The notes under the pieces: model-generated
Databases searched by the model: none
Seen by the model: only the letters and a program-made list of their open reading frames with translations
What the model was told of the DNA's origin: nothing
Assembly: GCA_964544485.1 (NCBI GenBank)
Contig: CAZJBH010000019.1
Span: 1 to 11,232, forward strand
Source: CAZJBH01 sp964544485
GTDB lineage: Bacteria > Patescibacteriota > Minisyncoccia > Portnoybacterales > UBA2143
Direction of reading: 5' to 3'
Length of the DNA: 11,232 nt
Position numbers and translations under genes: made by a program
Part shown: piece after piece, positions 1-6,321 of the stretch
How the letters are laid out: the number at the start of each line of letters is the position of its first letter
Numbering within the stretch: the stretch's first letter is position 1

Positions 1-1443
1 ATCTATATTTTGTTTAAGCGATTTAATCTCGCTTTGGCTTAATTTATATTTTTTCTTAGTATCATTATGCAATTTTCTAACTAATCTTTGGGCAATAATA
101 ACATTTACTGTTGAAGCAATTAAAAATGGCTCAACTTTCATATCTATTAACCGAGGAAAAGCTCCGGCCGCGCTATTAGTATGAAGCGTAGATAAGACCA
201 AATGCCCGGTTAAAGCTGCGTTAACCGCTAAACTGGCTGTTTCATTATCCCTAATTTCGCCAACCATAATAATATCTGGATCCTGCCTAACTAAAGATCT
301 CAAACCATTAGCAAAAGTTAATCCGATTTTTGGCTTAACCTGAGTTTGATTTATTCTTGGCATTCGATATTCTATTGGGTCTTCAACTGTAGAAATATTT
401 ACATCTGGTTCATTTAAAATATCTAAGGCGGTATATAGGGTAGTGGTTTTTCCAGACCCGGTCGGACCAGTAACCAGAATCATCCCATTTGGCTTTCGGA
501 TGCCTTGTTGAACTGTTTCTAAAGAGTTTCCTCTAATTCCAAGACTTTCTAAAGTCAATCCCTGCGCGTCTTCGCGCAAAAGACGCATAACTATTTTTTC
601 TCCGTCATAAACCGGCAAAATAGAAACACGAAAAGAAATCTTATATTCCTCTTGTTCAATTTTAAACCTGCCATCTTGCGGCAAACGATGCTCATCTAAT
701 TTCAAATTAGCTAATACTTTAATCCGAGCAACTATGCCTGAATGAAGTTTTTTAGGCAGAGTCATTGCGTCATGAAGCATACCGTCAATTCGATAACGAA
801 CAATAATTTCTTTTTCTAAAGGTTCAATATGAATATCTGAAGCTTGCTGTAAAATAGCATGTTTTAATAAAGTATCAACAATTTTAATGACTGGCATTTG
901 TTCTGCGGCTTTTTTTAGATTTTCATCCTCATTATCAGATTCTTTAAGTAAAACTGAATCAGTAATTGATTTTGATTCTTTTTTAATTAAATCGCTAAAT
1001 TCAGCTTCTAAACTTTTTTGATATTGTTGAAGAGCAAATTCAATTCCTTTAGGAGTGGTTAATCTAGGAAGTATTTTAAGATTTGATTTCTTTTTAATAA
1101 ACTCAATTGTCTGCAAGTCTTTAGGATCAAGCATTGCTACTTGCAATTCATTGCCTTGTTTGCGAAAAGCAATAATTTTATGCCGTCTAGCAATCGGCTC
1201 TGGAATAATTTTAAGCACATCCTTGGGAATTTTTTCTTTTTCTAAATTTACAAAAGGAATTCCCAGAATATAGGCTTGTAATTTAATTAACTCTTCTTTA
1301 GTAATTAAATTTTCGTCAATTAAAATATCAGTTAATTTTTTTTCTGATTTTTCAGCCTTTTGAGACGCTTTTTTTAATTTATCTTTTTCAATTAATCCGG
1401 TATCTAAAATAAAGGCTTTTAATTGTGAATCAGTTATTTTCAT
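1..1443 (-). CDS. pilB: Type IV pilus assembly / type II secretion ATPase PilB/GspE (3' end missing)
   Basis: Hexameric cytoplasmic motor ATPase that powers pilin polymerisation in type IV pili (or the related type II secretion system). About 481 codons are visible and the frame stays open through base 1, so the C-terminus lies outside the window. Residues about 1-150 form an MshEN/T2SSE N-terminal domain. The ATPase core follows, with Walker A GPTGSGKT at residues 326-333, a Walker B/Asp-box stretch near 388-402 (DPDIIMVGEIRDNETA) and a His box near 413-420 (GHLVLSTLHT). After QRLVRKL the family usually has the first CxxC of a zinc-binding tetracysteine; here the sequence is HNDTKKKY, with no cysteine. 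The ATG at 1443 is chosen because AGGAGG lies just upstream and the N-terminus fits the family. It starts 17 bases after the response-regulator stop, so it is probably co-transcribed with the two-component genes. The choice between PilB and GspE cannot be made from sequence alone; PilB is the better guess for this kind of genome. Confidence 0.93.
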   Translation of the reverse strand, partial: MKITDSQLKAFILDTGLIEKDKLKKASQKAEKSEKKLTDILIDENLITKEELIKLQAYILGIPFVNLEKEKIPKDVLKIIPEPIARRHKIIAFRKQGNELQVAMLDPKDLQTIEFIKKKSNLKILPRLTTPKGIEFALQQYQKSLEAEFSDLIKKESKSITDSVLLKESDNEDENLKKAAEQMPVIKIVDTLLKHAILQQASDIHIEPLEKEIIVRYRIDGMLHDAMTLPKKLHSGIVARIKVLANLKLDEHRLPQDGRFKIEQEEYKISFRVSILPVYDGEKIVMRLLREDAQGLTLESLGIRGNSLETVQQGIRKPNGMILVTGPTGSGKTTTLYTALDILNEPDVNISTVEDPIEYRMPRINQTQVKPKIGLTFANGLRSLVRQDPDIIMVGEIRDNETASLAVNAALTGHLVLSTLHTNSAAGAFPRLIDMKVEPFLIASTVNVIIAQRLVRKLHNDTKKKYKLSQSEIKSLKQNID

Positions 1444-1446
1444 AAC

Positions 1447-1452
1447 CCTCCT
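1447..1452 (-). promoter_or_regulatory. Strong Shine-Dalgarno AGGAGG for pilB
   Basis: On the minus strand the sequence reads TTAGGAGGGTTATG. The AGGAGG ends three bases before the ATG, a tight but workable spacing. It is the only textbook Shine-Dalgarno next to a start codon in the window and supports the pilB start at 1443. Confidence 0.75.
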
Positions 1453-1460
1453 AAGTTTAT

Positions 1461-1829
1461 TTAATCTCCTAAAATTTCTTTTATTTTTTTGACTATTTCA
1501 TCAAGTTCGTAATTAGCTTTAACTAGATAAGTAGTTGCTCCTAATTCTAAAGTTTTTTCTATATCAGTATTTTGTTCTAAATTAGTTAAAATAATAACTG
1601 GAATTTCTTTGGTTTTTTCATCTGCTTTTATTTCTTTTAAAACCTCGAAACCATCCTTTTTAGGAAGAATTAAATCTAATAAAATTAGATCAGGAATATT
1701 ATCTTGAATTAATTTAATTCCTGTTTCTCCGTCTAAAGCTGATAAAACTTGATAGCCTTCTTTTTCTAAATACCGGCCTACGCTTTTTTGTAAAGTTGGC
1801 TCATCTTCAATAAATAAAATTGATTTCAT
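1461..1829 (-). CDS. Single-domain response regulator (receiver only)
   Basis: A 122-residue CheY-like receiver with no output domain. Canonical residues are in place: acidic pair E8/D9 with E10, phospho-acceptor D52 (in LLDLILPKKDG), switch Thr T82 (IILTN) and Lys K104 (YLVKAN). It should accept a phosphate from the histidine kinase encoded nine bases upstream and act by protein-protein contact rather than by binding DNA. Position between the kinase and PilB suggests, by inference, that the target is pilus assembly or motility. No Shine-Dalgarno is visible; the region before the ATG is purely A/T-rich, so translation may depend on an unstructured start or on the preceding gene. Identity as a receiver is sure; the output is unknown. 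Confidence 0.95.
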   Translation of the reverse strand: MKSILFIEDEPTLQKSVGRYLEKEGYQVLSALDGETGIKLIQDNIPDLILLDLILPKKDGFEVLKEIKADEKTKEIPVIILTNLEQNTDIEKTLELGATTYLVKANYELDEIVKKIKEILGD

Positions 1830-1838
1830 AATTATTTT

Positions 1839-2783
1839 TTATTTTTTAATTGGTAATTCAAACCAAAAAGTCGACCCTTCTCCTTCTTGGCTAATAAAAC
1901 CGATTTTACCATGGCTATTTTTAATAATTGCTTTAGCAATATACAAGCCAAGGCCGGTTCCCTCGGTTTGATAACGCATTATATTCTGACTGCGAAAAAA
2001 TTTGCTAAAAATCTTATTTTTATCTTGTTTAGGAATCCCAACTCCATTATCTTCTACTTCAAGTCTTATATTCCCATTATTTTGACTAATTTTAATTCTT
2101 ACCCAGCCTTGTTTTTTATTATACCGAATCGCATTATTGATTAAATTATCTATAACTAATTTTATTCCAATCGGATCGCTAATAATTTTTGGTAATTTAT
2201 CTTCTTTAATTAAAGTTAGTTTAATATTCTTAGCTTTGGCTATTGATTGATATTCTTGAATTTTTTCTTTAGTTATTTGAATTAAAGAAATTTTTCCTTG
2301 ATCAAAAGATAATTTACCTTGTTCTATTCTAGAAACACTCAATAAATCATTTACTAATTCAATCATTCGATTATTATTCTGTTTAATTTCATCGAGTTTT
2401 TCTAATTCACTTTGAGTAAATTTATCCCGGCTTTCTTTATTTAAAAGATTTAACATCCATTTAATTCCGGTTAATGGGGTCCGTAATTGATGAGAAGCGA
2501 TTGAAATAAATTCTGTTTTTAATTGGCTAATCTCAACCGCTTTTTCACTAGCTCTCACAATTAAATAATTAATTATTAAAAGAATAAAAGTAACAACAAT
2601 AACTATTAAAGCAACAATAATCGGATGAGTATATTTAATCGCGATTAAATAAGTGCTTAACATTGCTATAATAGTAACTAGACTGGTTAATAAGAATAAA
2701 AAATTAGGACATTGCCAAAGATTTAATCCAATCCGTTTGCAAGATTTAAATAAATTAATTTTTTTAAAAAAATTCCCTCTCAT
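1839..2783 (-). CDS. Membrane-bound sensor histidine kinase with almost no external sensor domain
   Basis: A 314-residue sensor kinase. Two hydrophobic segments (about 28-50 and 54-77) are joined by only a few polar residues, so there is no periplasmic sensing domain; this is the layout of intramembrane-sensing kinases. The HisKA domain follows with the H-box SHQLRTPLTGIKW (phospho-acceptor H98). The HATPase_c domain shows the N-box around 212-218 (DNLINNA), the G1 box DNGVGI at 245-250, an F-box (FSKFFR) near 259-264 and the G2 box GTGLGL at 275-280, so it should be catalytically active. The cognate partner is the receiver protein nine bases downstream. A promoter with an extended -10 predicts transcription starting about two bases before the ATG, so the mRNA would be nearly leaderless; there is no Shine-Dalgarno. 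The stimulus is not evident. Confidence 0.93.
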   Translation of the reverse strand: MRGNFFKKINLFKSCKRIGLNLWQCPNFLFLLTSLVTIIAMLSTYLIAIKYTHPIIVALIVIVVTFILLIINYLIVRASEKAVEISQLKTEFISIASHQLRTPLTGIKWMLNLLNKESRDKFTQSELEKLDEIKQNNNRMIELVNDLLSVSRIEQGKLSFDQGKISLIQITKEKIQEYQSIAKAKNIKLTLIKEDKLPKIISDPIGIKLVIDNLINNAIRYNKKQGWVRIKISQNNGNIRLEVEDNGVGIPKQDKNKIFSKFFRSQNIMRYQTEGTGLGLYIAKAIIKNSHGKIGFISQEGEGSTFWFELPIKK

Positions 2784-2791
2784 TAATTTTT

Positions 2792-2820
2792 ATTATATCA
2801 CAACATCTTTAATAAACCAA
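2792..2820 (-). promoter_or_regulatory. Promoter of the histidine kinase-receiver-pilB operon
   Basis: The minus strand carries TGATATAAT (extended -10 TGnTATAAT, hexamer at 2792-2797) with a weak -35, TTGGTT at 2815-2820, at 17-bp spacing. The expected start is near 2785, while the kinase ATG is at 2783, which predicts a nearly leaderless message. The -10 match is exact; the -35 matches only three of six. Confidence 0.6.
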
Positions 2821-2830
2821 TCGCAAAATG

Positions 2831-2860
2831 TTGAAAAAATATCTAATTTAGGTATATAAT
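2831..2860 (+). promoter_or_regulatory. Plus-strand sigma70-type promoter toward the tRNA-Pro/tRNA-Gly pair
   Basis: TTGAAA at 2831-2836 and TATAAT at 2855-2860 are 18 bp apart. It faces away from the kinase promoter, so the two form a divergent control region. The only genes downstream are the two tRNAs, reached after a leader of about 225 bases. No start codon with a plausible reading frame follows it. Confidence 0.5.
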
Positions 2861-2869
2861 AAGAATAAG

Positions 2870-3018
2870 TTGTTAATAACCTAAGGATAATTTATTTTAA
2901 AAAACAAAACTAAAAAGTTATCTAAGTTTAATTAAGGCTTTTTCCACAGATTTTAAACTTATTTATTAACAAAAAGTAATTTCTCTAAGTTTAATTATAA
3001 CTTAATAAATTAAACTTA
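2870..3018. repeat. AT-rich region with nested inverted motifs and a 14-bp direct repeat
   Basis: This is the only gene-free stretch above 300 bases (2784-3089). TTGTTAATAA (2870-2879) is mirrored by TTATTAACAA (2963-2972). Inside it TAAGTTTA (2923-2930) is mirrored by TAAACTTA (2954-2961). A second copy of the pattern follows: TAAGTTTAAT (2986-2995) mirrored by ATTAAACTTA (3009-3018). TCTAAGTTTAATTA occurs as a direct repeat at 2921-2934 and 2984-2997. One DnaA-box-like TTTTCCACA lies at 2940-2948. The motifs could be operators for the divergent promoters or part of an unwinding element; the sequence alone does not decide. Low complexity makes some of the matches expected by chance. Confidence 0.5.
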
Positions 3019-3076
3019 TCCCTTAAATATTAATAACTAATAACAATAATAATATTTATATATATAATATTAATAT

Positions 3077-3082
3077 TATAAT
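3077..3082 (+). promoter_or_regulatory. Possible tRNA-proximal -10 element
   Basis: TATAAT sits eight bases ahead of the tRNA-Pro 5' end, which would place the start of transcription at about 3089. No good -35 is found 16-18 bp upstream, and the surroundings are almost pure A/T, so this may be chance. It is an alternative to the stronger promoter at 2831-2860. Confidence 0.3.
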
Positions 3083-3089
3083 TCAAAAA

Positions 3090-3163
3090 CGGAGCGTGGC
3101 CTAGCGGCTTAAGGCACGGCGTTTGGGACGCCGGGATCGTGGGTTCGAATCCCACCGCTCCGA
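3090..3163 (+). tRNA. tRNA-Pro (anticodon UGG)
   Basis: A full cloverleaf can be folded. The acceptor CGGAGCG (3090-3096) pairs with CGCTCCG (3156-3162), with discriminator A at 3163. The anticodon stem CGGCG/CGCCG holds the loop TTTGGGA, giving anticodon TGG, which reads CCN proline codons. C1-G72 with A73 is the bacterial tRNA-Pro identity pattern. The T-arm GTGGG-TTCGAAT-CCCAC is normal. CCA is not encoded and must be added. It is followed 11 bases later by tRNA-Gly, probably on the same transcript. Confidence 0.96.
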
Positions 3164-3174
3164 CTAGATTAAAC

Positions 3175-3249
3175 GCGGGTATCGTATAAAGGCTATTACC
3201 TCAGGTTTCCAACCTGATGATGGGAGTTCGATTCTCCCTACCCGCTCCA
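3175..3249 (+). tRNA. tRNA-Gly (anticodon UCC), CCA encoded
   Basis: Acceptor GCGGGTA pairs with TACCCGC; the discriminator is T at 3246 and CCA is encoded at 3247-3249, unlike the neighbouring tRNA-Pro. The anticodon stem TCAGG/CCTGA encloses TTTCCAA, giving anticodon TCC (Gly). The T-arm GGGAG-TTCGATT-CTCCC is normal. The last base of the encoded CCA is also the first base of the following terminator palindrome. Confidence 0.96.
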
Positions 3250-3285
3250 ATATTAAAAACACCTAAATTAGGTGTTTTTAATATT
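3249..3285. terminator. Bidirectional intrinsic terminator between tRNA-Gly and HU
   Basis: A perfect 18-bp inverted repeat centred on base 3267. The core ACACCTAA/TTAGGTGT is flanked by AAAAA on one side and TTTTT on the other, so each strand has a stem followed by a U-tract. It ends the plus-strand tRNA transcript and the minus-strand HU gene, whose stop is about 20 bases away. Confidence 0.9.
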
Positions 3286-3305
3286 AAGTTCAAAAAATTT
3301 AAACT

Positions 3306-3590
3306 TTATTTAACTGCTTCTTTAAGGGATTTACCAGCTTTAAATTTAGGAACTGTAGTTGCTGCGATTTTAATCTTTTCTCCGGTTCGTGGATTAACTC
3401 CTTGGCGAGCTGCTCGCTTGGATGTGGAAAAAGTTCCAAAACCAGTAATTGTTATTTTTTGACCTTTAGATAAAGCATTAGTAATAGCATCAATTAATCC
3501 ATTTAAACATTCAGTCGCTTGTTTTTTAGAATCGCAATTTTTAGCTATTGCTTCTGCTAAATCATCTTTAGTTAATACATTTCTAGCCAT
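3306..3590 (-). CDS. hup: HU-family nucleoid DNA-binding protein
   Basis: A 94-residue HU/IHF-type histone-like protein, the usual length. The N-terminus (MARNVLTKDDLAEAIAKN) forms the helical dimer body. GFGTFSTSKRAARQGVNPRTG at about 50-70 is the family signature leading into the DNA-clasping beta arm, with the proline of NPRTG being the residue that normally intercalates into DNA. The dimer bends and compacts the chromosome. It is a single-gene unit: its own promoter lies at 3654-3682 and a bidirectional terminator follows the stop. No Shine-Dalgarno is next to the ATG; an isolated AGGAGG lies 51 bases upstream at the predicted 5' end of the mRNA. HU versus IHF-like specialisation cannot be told; HU is more likely. 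Confidence 0.95.
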   Translation of the reverse strand: MARNVLTKDDLAEAIAKNCDSKKQATECLNGLIDAITNALSKGQKITITGFGTFSTSKRAARQGVNPRTGEKIKIAATTVPKFKAGKSLKEAVK

Positions 3591-3641
3591 AATATATTTA
3601 TTTTTAATTTTTTATATATTGTAAAGAAATTCGACCTTTAT

Positions 3642-3647
3642 CCTCCT
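3642..3647 (-). promoter_or_regulatory. Isolated AGGAGG at the 5' end of the HU leader
   Basis: A perfect Shine-Dalgarno lies 51 bases before the HU ATG, with no ATG, GTG or TTG in between. It coincides with the predicted transcription start near 3647. Two weak hairpins (AAAG/CTTT and AATATAT/ATATATT) between it and the ATG could shorten the path, but they are A/U-rich. Confidence 0.4.
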
Positions 3648-3653
3648 GTTTAT

Positions 3654-3682
3654 ATTGTATCTTGTTATTTTTTTTGTGTCTA
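3654..3682 (-). promoter_or_regulatory. HU promoter
   Basis: TAGACA (-35, 3677-3682) and TACAAT (-10, 3654-3659) are spaced by exactly 17 bp on the minus strand, each five of six to the sigma70 consensus. The start is expected near 3647, giving a leader of about 57 bases. Confidence 0.7.
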
Positions 3683-3695
3683 TACTTAAACTGTG

Positions 3696-3719
3696 AATTA
3701 TTTTATCAACAAAATAATT
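3696..3719 (-). terminator. Weak A/T-only hairpin at the ymdB stop codon
   Basis: AATTATTTT and AAAATAATT form a 9-bp stem with a 6-base loop that overlaps the ymdB stop. It contains no G-C pair and is not followed by a U-tract, so it may at most slow polymerase or protect the 3' end. Read-through into HU remains possible. Confidence 0.3.
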
Positions 3720-4506
3720 ATAAATCAATAATTTCTTGAATTCTTTTTATTTTTTCAGCCTTATTTTTAGAATTAAATTTTAATAAAATAGCATTTACTT
3801 CAACTGGCCCTGATTCAGAAATTTCTAATTTAAAAGCAGTTTCATCAATCATAGCTTGAATAGCTTTTTCTTTATCAGTTCCTAAACTTGAGTTGTGCAA
3901 ACCATTCATTCCTGCGTCAGTAATAAAAGCAGTTCCTTGAGGAAGAATTTTTTCATCAGCTGTTGGGACATGAGTATGGGTTCCAATTAAAGCAGAAACT
4001 CTTCCGTCTAGATACCAGCCTAAACAAGCTTTTTCAGCAGTTGTTTCAGCATGAAAATCAACTAAACTTAAATCAAATTCATTTTCTTGTTCTTTTAAGA
4101 TTTGGTCAATAATTCTAATTGGATTATCATGGCTTAGCTTCATAAAAACCCGGCCGATTAAATTAATGACTAATATTTTTTTAGTTCTTACTTGGATAAT
4201 AGAATATCCAGCGCCAGGCAAATGAGGCGGAAAATTAGCCGGACGAATAACTTGTTGGCGGTAATTTTCCAATAAACTTCTAGTATTGGCTTGAGACCAA
4301 GTATGATCACCTAAGGTGATTAAATCAATCCCTGAATTAAGAATTTGTTTAACTCCTTTTTCTGTAATTCCTTTGCCATGAGCTGAATTTTCTCCATTAG
4401 CAATAATTAAGTCAGGCTGGTATTTTTCTTTCCATTTAGGAATAATTTTTTCTAAAGCTTCTCTTCCTGGCCGGCCGACTATGTCTCCAAAAAATAGTAT
4501 TTTCAT
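3718..4506 (-). CDS. ymdB: YmdB-family metallophosphoesterase (2',3'-cAMP phosphodiesterase type)
   Basis: A 262-residue calcineurin-like metallophosphoesterase, the usual length for the family typified by Bacillus YmdB, which hydrolyses 2',3'-cyclic nucleotides and influences biofilm and motility choice. Metal and catalytic residues are visible: D8 in FGDIVGRPGR, E39-N40 in GENSAHGKGIT, H68 in GDHTW, H152 in DFHAETTAEK, and H177/H179 in GTHTHVPTAD. The protein has no signal peptide and should be cytosolic. It starts six bases after the rny stop. The rny-ymdB pairing is known from Firmicutes and suggests a link with RNA decay, since RNA cleavage can yield 2',3'-cyclic products. No Shine-Dalgarno is present, so translational coupling to rny is likely. 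Confidence 0.93.
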   Translation of the reverse strand: MKILFFGDIVGRPGREALEKIIPKWKEKYQPDLIIANGENSAHGKGITEKGVKQILNSGIDLITLGDHTWSQANTRSLLENYRQQVIRPANFPPHLPGAGYSIIQVRTKKILVINLIGRVFMKLSHDNPIRIIDQILKEQENEFDLSLVDFHAETTAEKACLGWYLDGRVSALIGTHTHVPTADEKILPQGTAFITDAGMNGLHNSSLGTDKEKAIQAMIDETAFKLEISESGPVEVNAILLKFNSKNKAEKIKRIQEIIDL

Positions 4507-4512
4507 AAAATT

Positions 4513-6048
4513 TTATTTAGCGTATTCAATAACCCTGGTTTCTCTAATTACATTAACTTTAATTTCACCCGGGTATTTTAATTCGTGTTGGATCTGTTGA
4601 GCAATATCTCTAGCTAGTTTATAAGCTTGGAGATCATTAACTTTATCAGGCTGGACAAAAACTCTAATTTCTCTGCCTGCTTGGATAGCGTAAACTTTTT
4701 CTACACCAGGAAAATTAGCCGCTACATTTTCTAATTCTTCGAGTCTTTTAAGATAAGCTTCAAGAGTGTCTTTTCTAGCTCCTGGCCGCGATCCGGAAAT
4801 AGCGTCTGCTGTTTGGACAATAATTGATTCCAGAGTTTCAAAAGGATATTCTTCATGATGAGATTGCATAGCTTGGATTATTTTTTCATCTATTTCAAAC
4901 TTGTTCAATATTTTTTTACCGATTTCTACATGCGATCCTTGAATTTCATGATCTACTGCTTTTCCAATATCATGTAATAAGCCGGCTTTTTTGGCTATTT
5001 CCGCGTCAGCTCCAATTTCTGATGCGATTGCTCCGGATAAATGAGCTACTTCAATACTATGCAAAAGGACATTTTGGCCAAAACTAGTTCTAAAACGAAG
5101 CCGTCCGAGTAATTTTACTAATTGAGGGTTAAGTCCGATAATTCCCACATCATAAACAGCTGCTTCGCCAGCTTCTTGAATTTTTTCTGTAATTTCTTCT
5201 TTTGCTTTTTCAACTACTTCTTCTATTCTGGCTGGCTGGATACGGCCATCAGCCATAAGTTTTTCCAAAGCCATCTTAGCAGTTTGGCGCCTGATTGGGT
5301 CAAATCCTGAAACTACAATCGCTCCTGGCGTGTCATCAATTAAAATTTCTACTCCGGTTAGTTTTTCCAGGGTTTTAATATTTCTTCCTTCTTTGCCAAT
5401 AATCCTTCCTTTAAGGTCTTCGTTTGGCAAAGCTACGCTAGTTGAAGTAATTTCGCTTGCTTGAGAAGCAGCATAGCGTTGAATCGCTAAAGCAAGTATT
5501 TTTTGCGCTTTTTTATTAAGCTCTTCTTTTCCTTCTTGTTCTAGTTTTTTTAATTTTTCTATTAATTCCTGTTGATGTTCTTTTTCTGCTTCTTCTAAGA
5601 GCTTGGTTTTAGCTTGTTGTTGCGTTAAATCAGCTATTTTTTCCAGTTCCTGAATTCTTTCTTGATGGATTGATTCTAATTCTTGTTTAATTTTCTTTAC
5701 TTTCTTGAGTTTGCTTTTTAAATTTTCGTATTCTTTTTCAAGTTGATTAGTTTTATCTTCAAGATTTTGCTCTTTTTGATAAATTCTATTTTCTTTCTGG
5801 GTAAGCTGTTTTTGTCTTTCATTTTCCTGTTCTTTAATTTCTTCTAGAATCTGAGTTGATTTTTCTTTAGCTTTTAAAAGAGTTTCTTTAGCTTCTGATT
5901 TAGCGTCAGAAACCATTTTATTTAATTTAGCTTCAATTGTGCCAGCTTGTTTCTTAGCAATTGTTTGCCGTGTGTAATATCCGGCAATTGAGCCAATTAT
6001 TAAAGCGCCAATAATAAATCCAAGGTCGAATAAGGTTAAATCGAACAT
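4513..6048 (-). CDS. rny: Ribonuclease Y (membrane-anchored endoribonuclease)
   Basis: The main mRNA-decay endonuclease in bacteria lacking RNase E. It is 511 residues long, near the usual 510-520. Domains in order: an N-terminal membrane helix (about 9-25), a long charged coiled coil (about 35-190), a KH RNA-binding domain with GRIIGKEGRN at 214-223, and an HD catalytic domain with H330, the HD pair H359-D360 (LLHDIGKA), H373, H397-H398 and D415. The C-terminal RNase Y domain ends in the typical IRETRVIEYAK. It is the first gene of an operon with ymdB. A strong promoter at 6232-6260 gives a leader of about 177 bases with a long-range stem, which may be a site of self-regulation. No Shine-Dalgarno lies ahead of the ATG at 6048; the start is fixed by the family's N-terminal anchor. 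Confidence 0.97.
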   Translation of the reverse strand: MFDLTLFDLGFIIGALIIGSIAGYYTRQTIAKKQAGTIEAKLNKMVSDAKSEAKETLLKAKEKSTQILEEIKEQENERQKQLTQKENRIYQKEQNLEDKTNQLEKEYENLKSKLKKVKKIKQELESIHQERIQELEKIADLTQQQAKTKLLEEAEKEHQQELIEKLKKLEQEGKEELNKKAQKILALAIQRYAASQASEITSTSVALPNEDLKGRIIGKEGRNIKTLEKLTGVEILIDDTPGAIVVSGFDPIRRQTAKMALEKLMADGRIQPARIEEVVEKAKEEITEKIQEAGEAAVYDVGIIGLNPQLVKLLGRLRFRTSFGQNVLLHSIEVAHLSGAIASEIGADAEIAKKAGLLHDIGKAVDHEIQGSHVEIGKKILNKFEIDEKIIQAMQSHHEEYPFETLESIIVQTADAISGSRPGARKDTLEAYLKRLEELENVAANFPGVEKVYAIQAGREIRVFVQPDKVNDLQAYKLARDIAQQIQHELKYPGEIKVNVIRETRVIEYAK

Positions 6049-6074
6049 TATTTTTTGTCATTTCAAATCTTTTC

Positions 6075-6185
6075 TGGCTGTTTGGATATTTTAAACACAC
6101 CTTAAAGAATAGGTTGTTTATTAATCGGTTAAATTGAATATTTTTAATCATAGATTTTTTAAATCAGACATTTATCCAAAAGCCA
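6075..6185 (-). promoter_or_regulatory. Structured rny leader with long-range stem
   Basis: In the rny mRNA leader, TGGCTTTTGGATA (6185-6173) can pair with TATCCAAACAGCCA (6088-6075): 13 base pairs with one bulged base, enclosing about 84 bases. Small hairpins (GATTT/AAATC and TTTAA/TTAAA) lie inside the loop. The distal arm ends 26 bases before the rny ATG. It matches no riboswitch class I recognise. Confidence 0.5.
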
Positions 6186-6231
6186 TTCCAAGAATTATCA
6201 ATGCTAATTAATTAAATAGAATAACAAAAAT

Positions 6232-6260
6232 ATTTTAACAAAGAATCATTTCTCTGTCAA
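6232..6260 (-). promoter_or_regulatory. rny-ymdB promoter
   Basis: TTGACA (6255-6260) and TAAAAT (6232-6237) are 17 bp apart on the minus strand, with TGT just before the -10 (extended -10). The predicted start is near 6225. It lies directly after the nusA terminator, so rny has its own transcription unit. Confidence 0.8.
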
Positions 6261-6278
6261 TTCAATTTTTAAGGGATT

Positions 6279-6311
6279 ATAAAACAGCACTTAGTTAAAA
6301 TGCTGTTTTAT
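6279..6311 (-). terminator. Intrinsic terminator of nusA
   Basis: ATAAAACAGCA and TGCTGTTTTAT form an 11-bp stem with an 11-base loop, starting 10 bases after the nusA stop. On the minus strand the stem runs into TTTT. The plus strand also has a T-rich tail, so it could work in both directions. Confidence 0.85.
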
Positions 6312-6321
6312 ATTTTTTATC

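Noticed and set aside
1055..1273. Plus-strand open frame within pilB
   Set aside because: It is antisense to the conserved N-terminal domain of PilB and has no promoter or start signals.
2784..3090. Chromosomal origin of replication
   Set aside because: There is only one DnaA-box-like site, no perfect TTATCCACA and no dnaA or dnaN nearby. I keep it only as an unexplained AT-rich region.
3217..3462. Plus-strand open frame running from tRNA-Gly into HU
   Set aside because: It begins inside a tRNA, crosses a perfect terminator and is antisense to HU.
5954..6151. Minus-strand 65-codon frame overlapping the start of rny, preceded by a 7-codon frame whose stop overlaps its ATG
   Set aside because: The predicted protein has no recognisable domain, no Shine-Dalgarno, and its 3' half is the rny coding sequence in another frame. 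The stem in the leader explains the region better.
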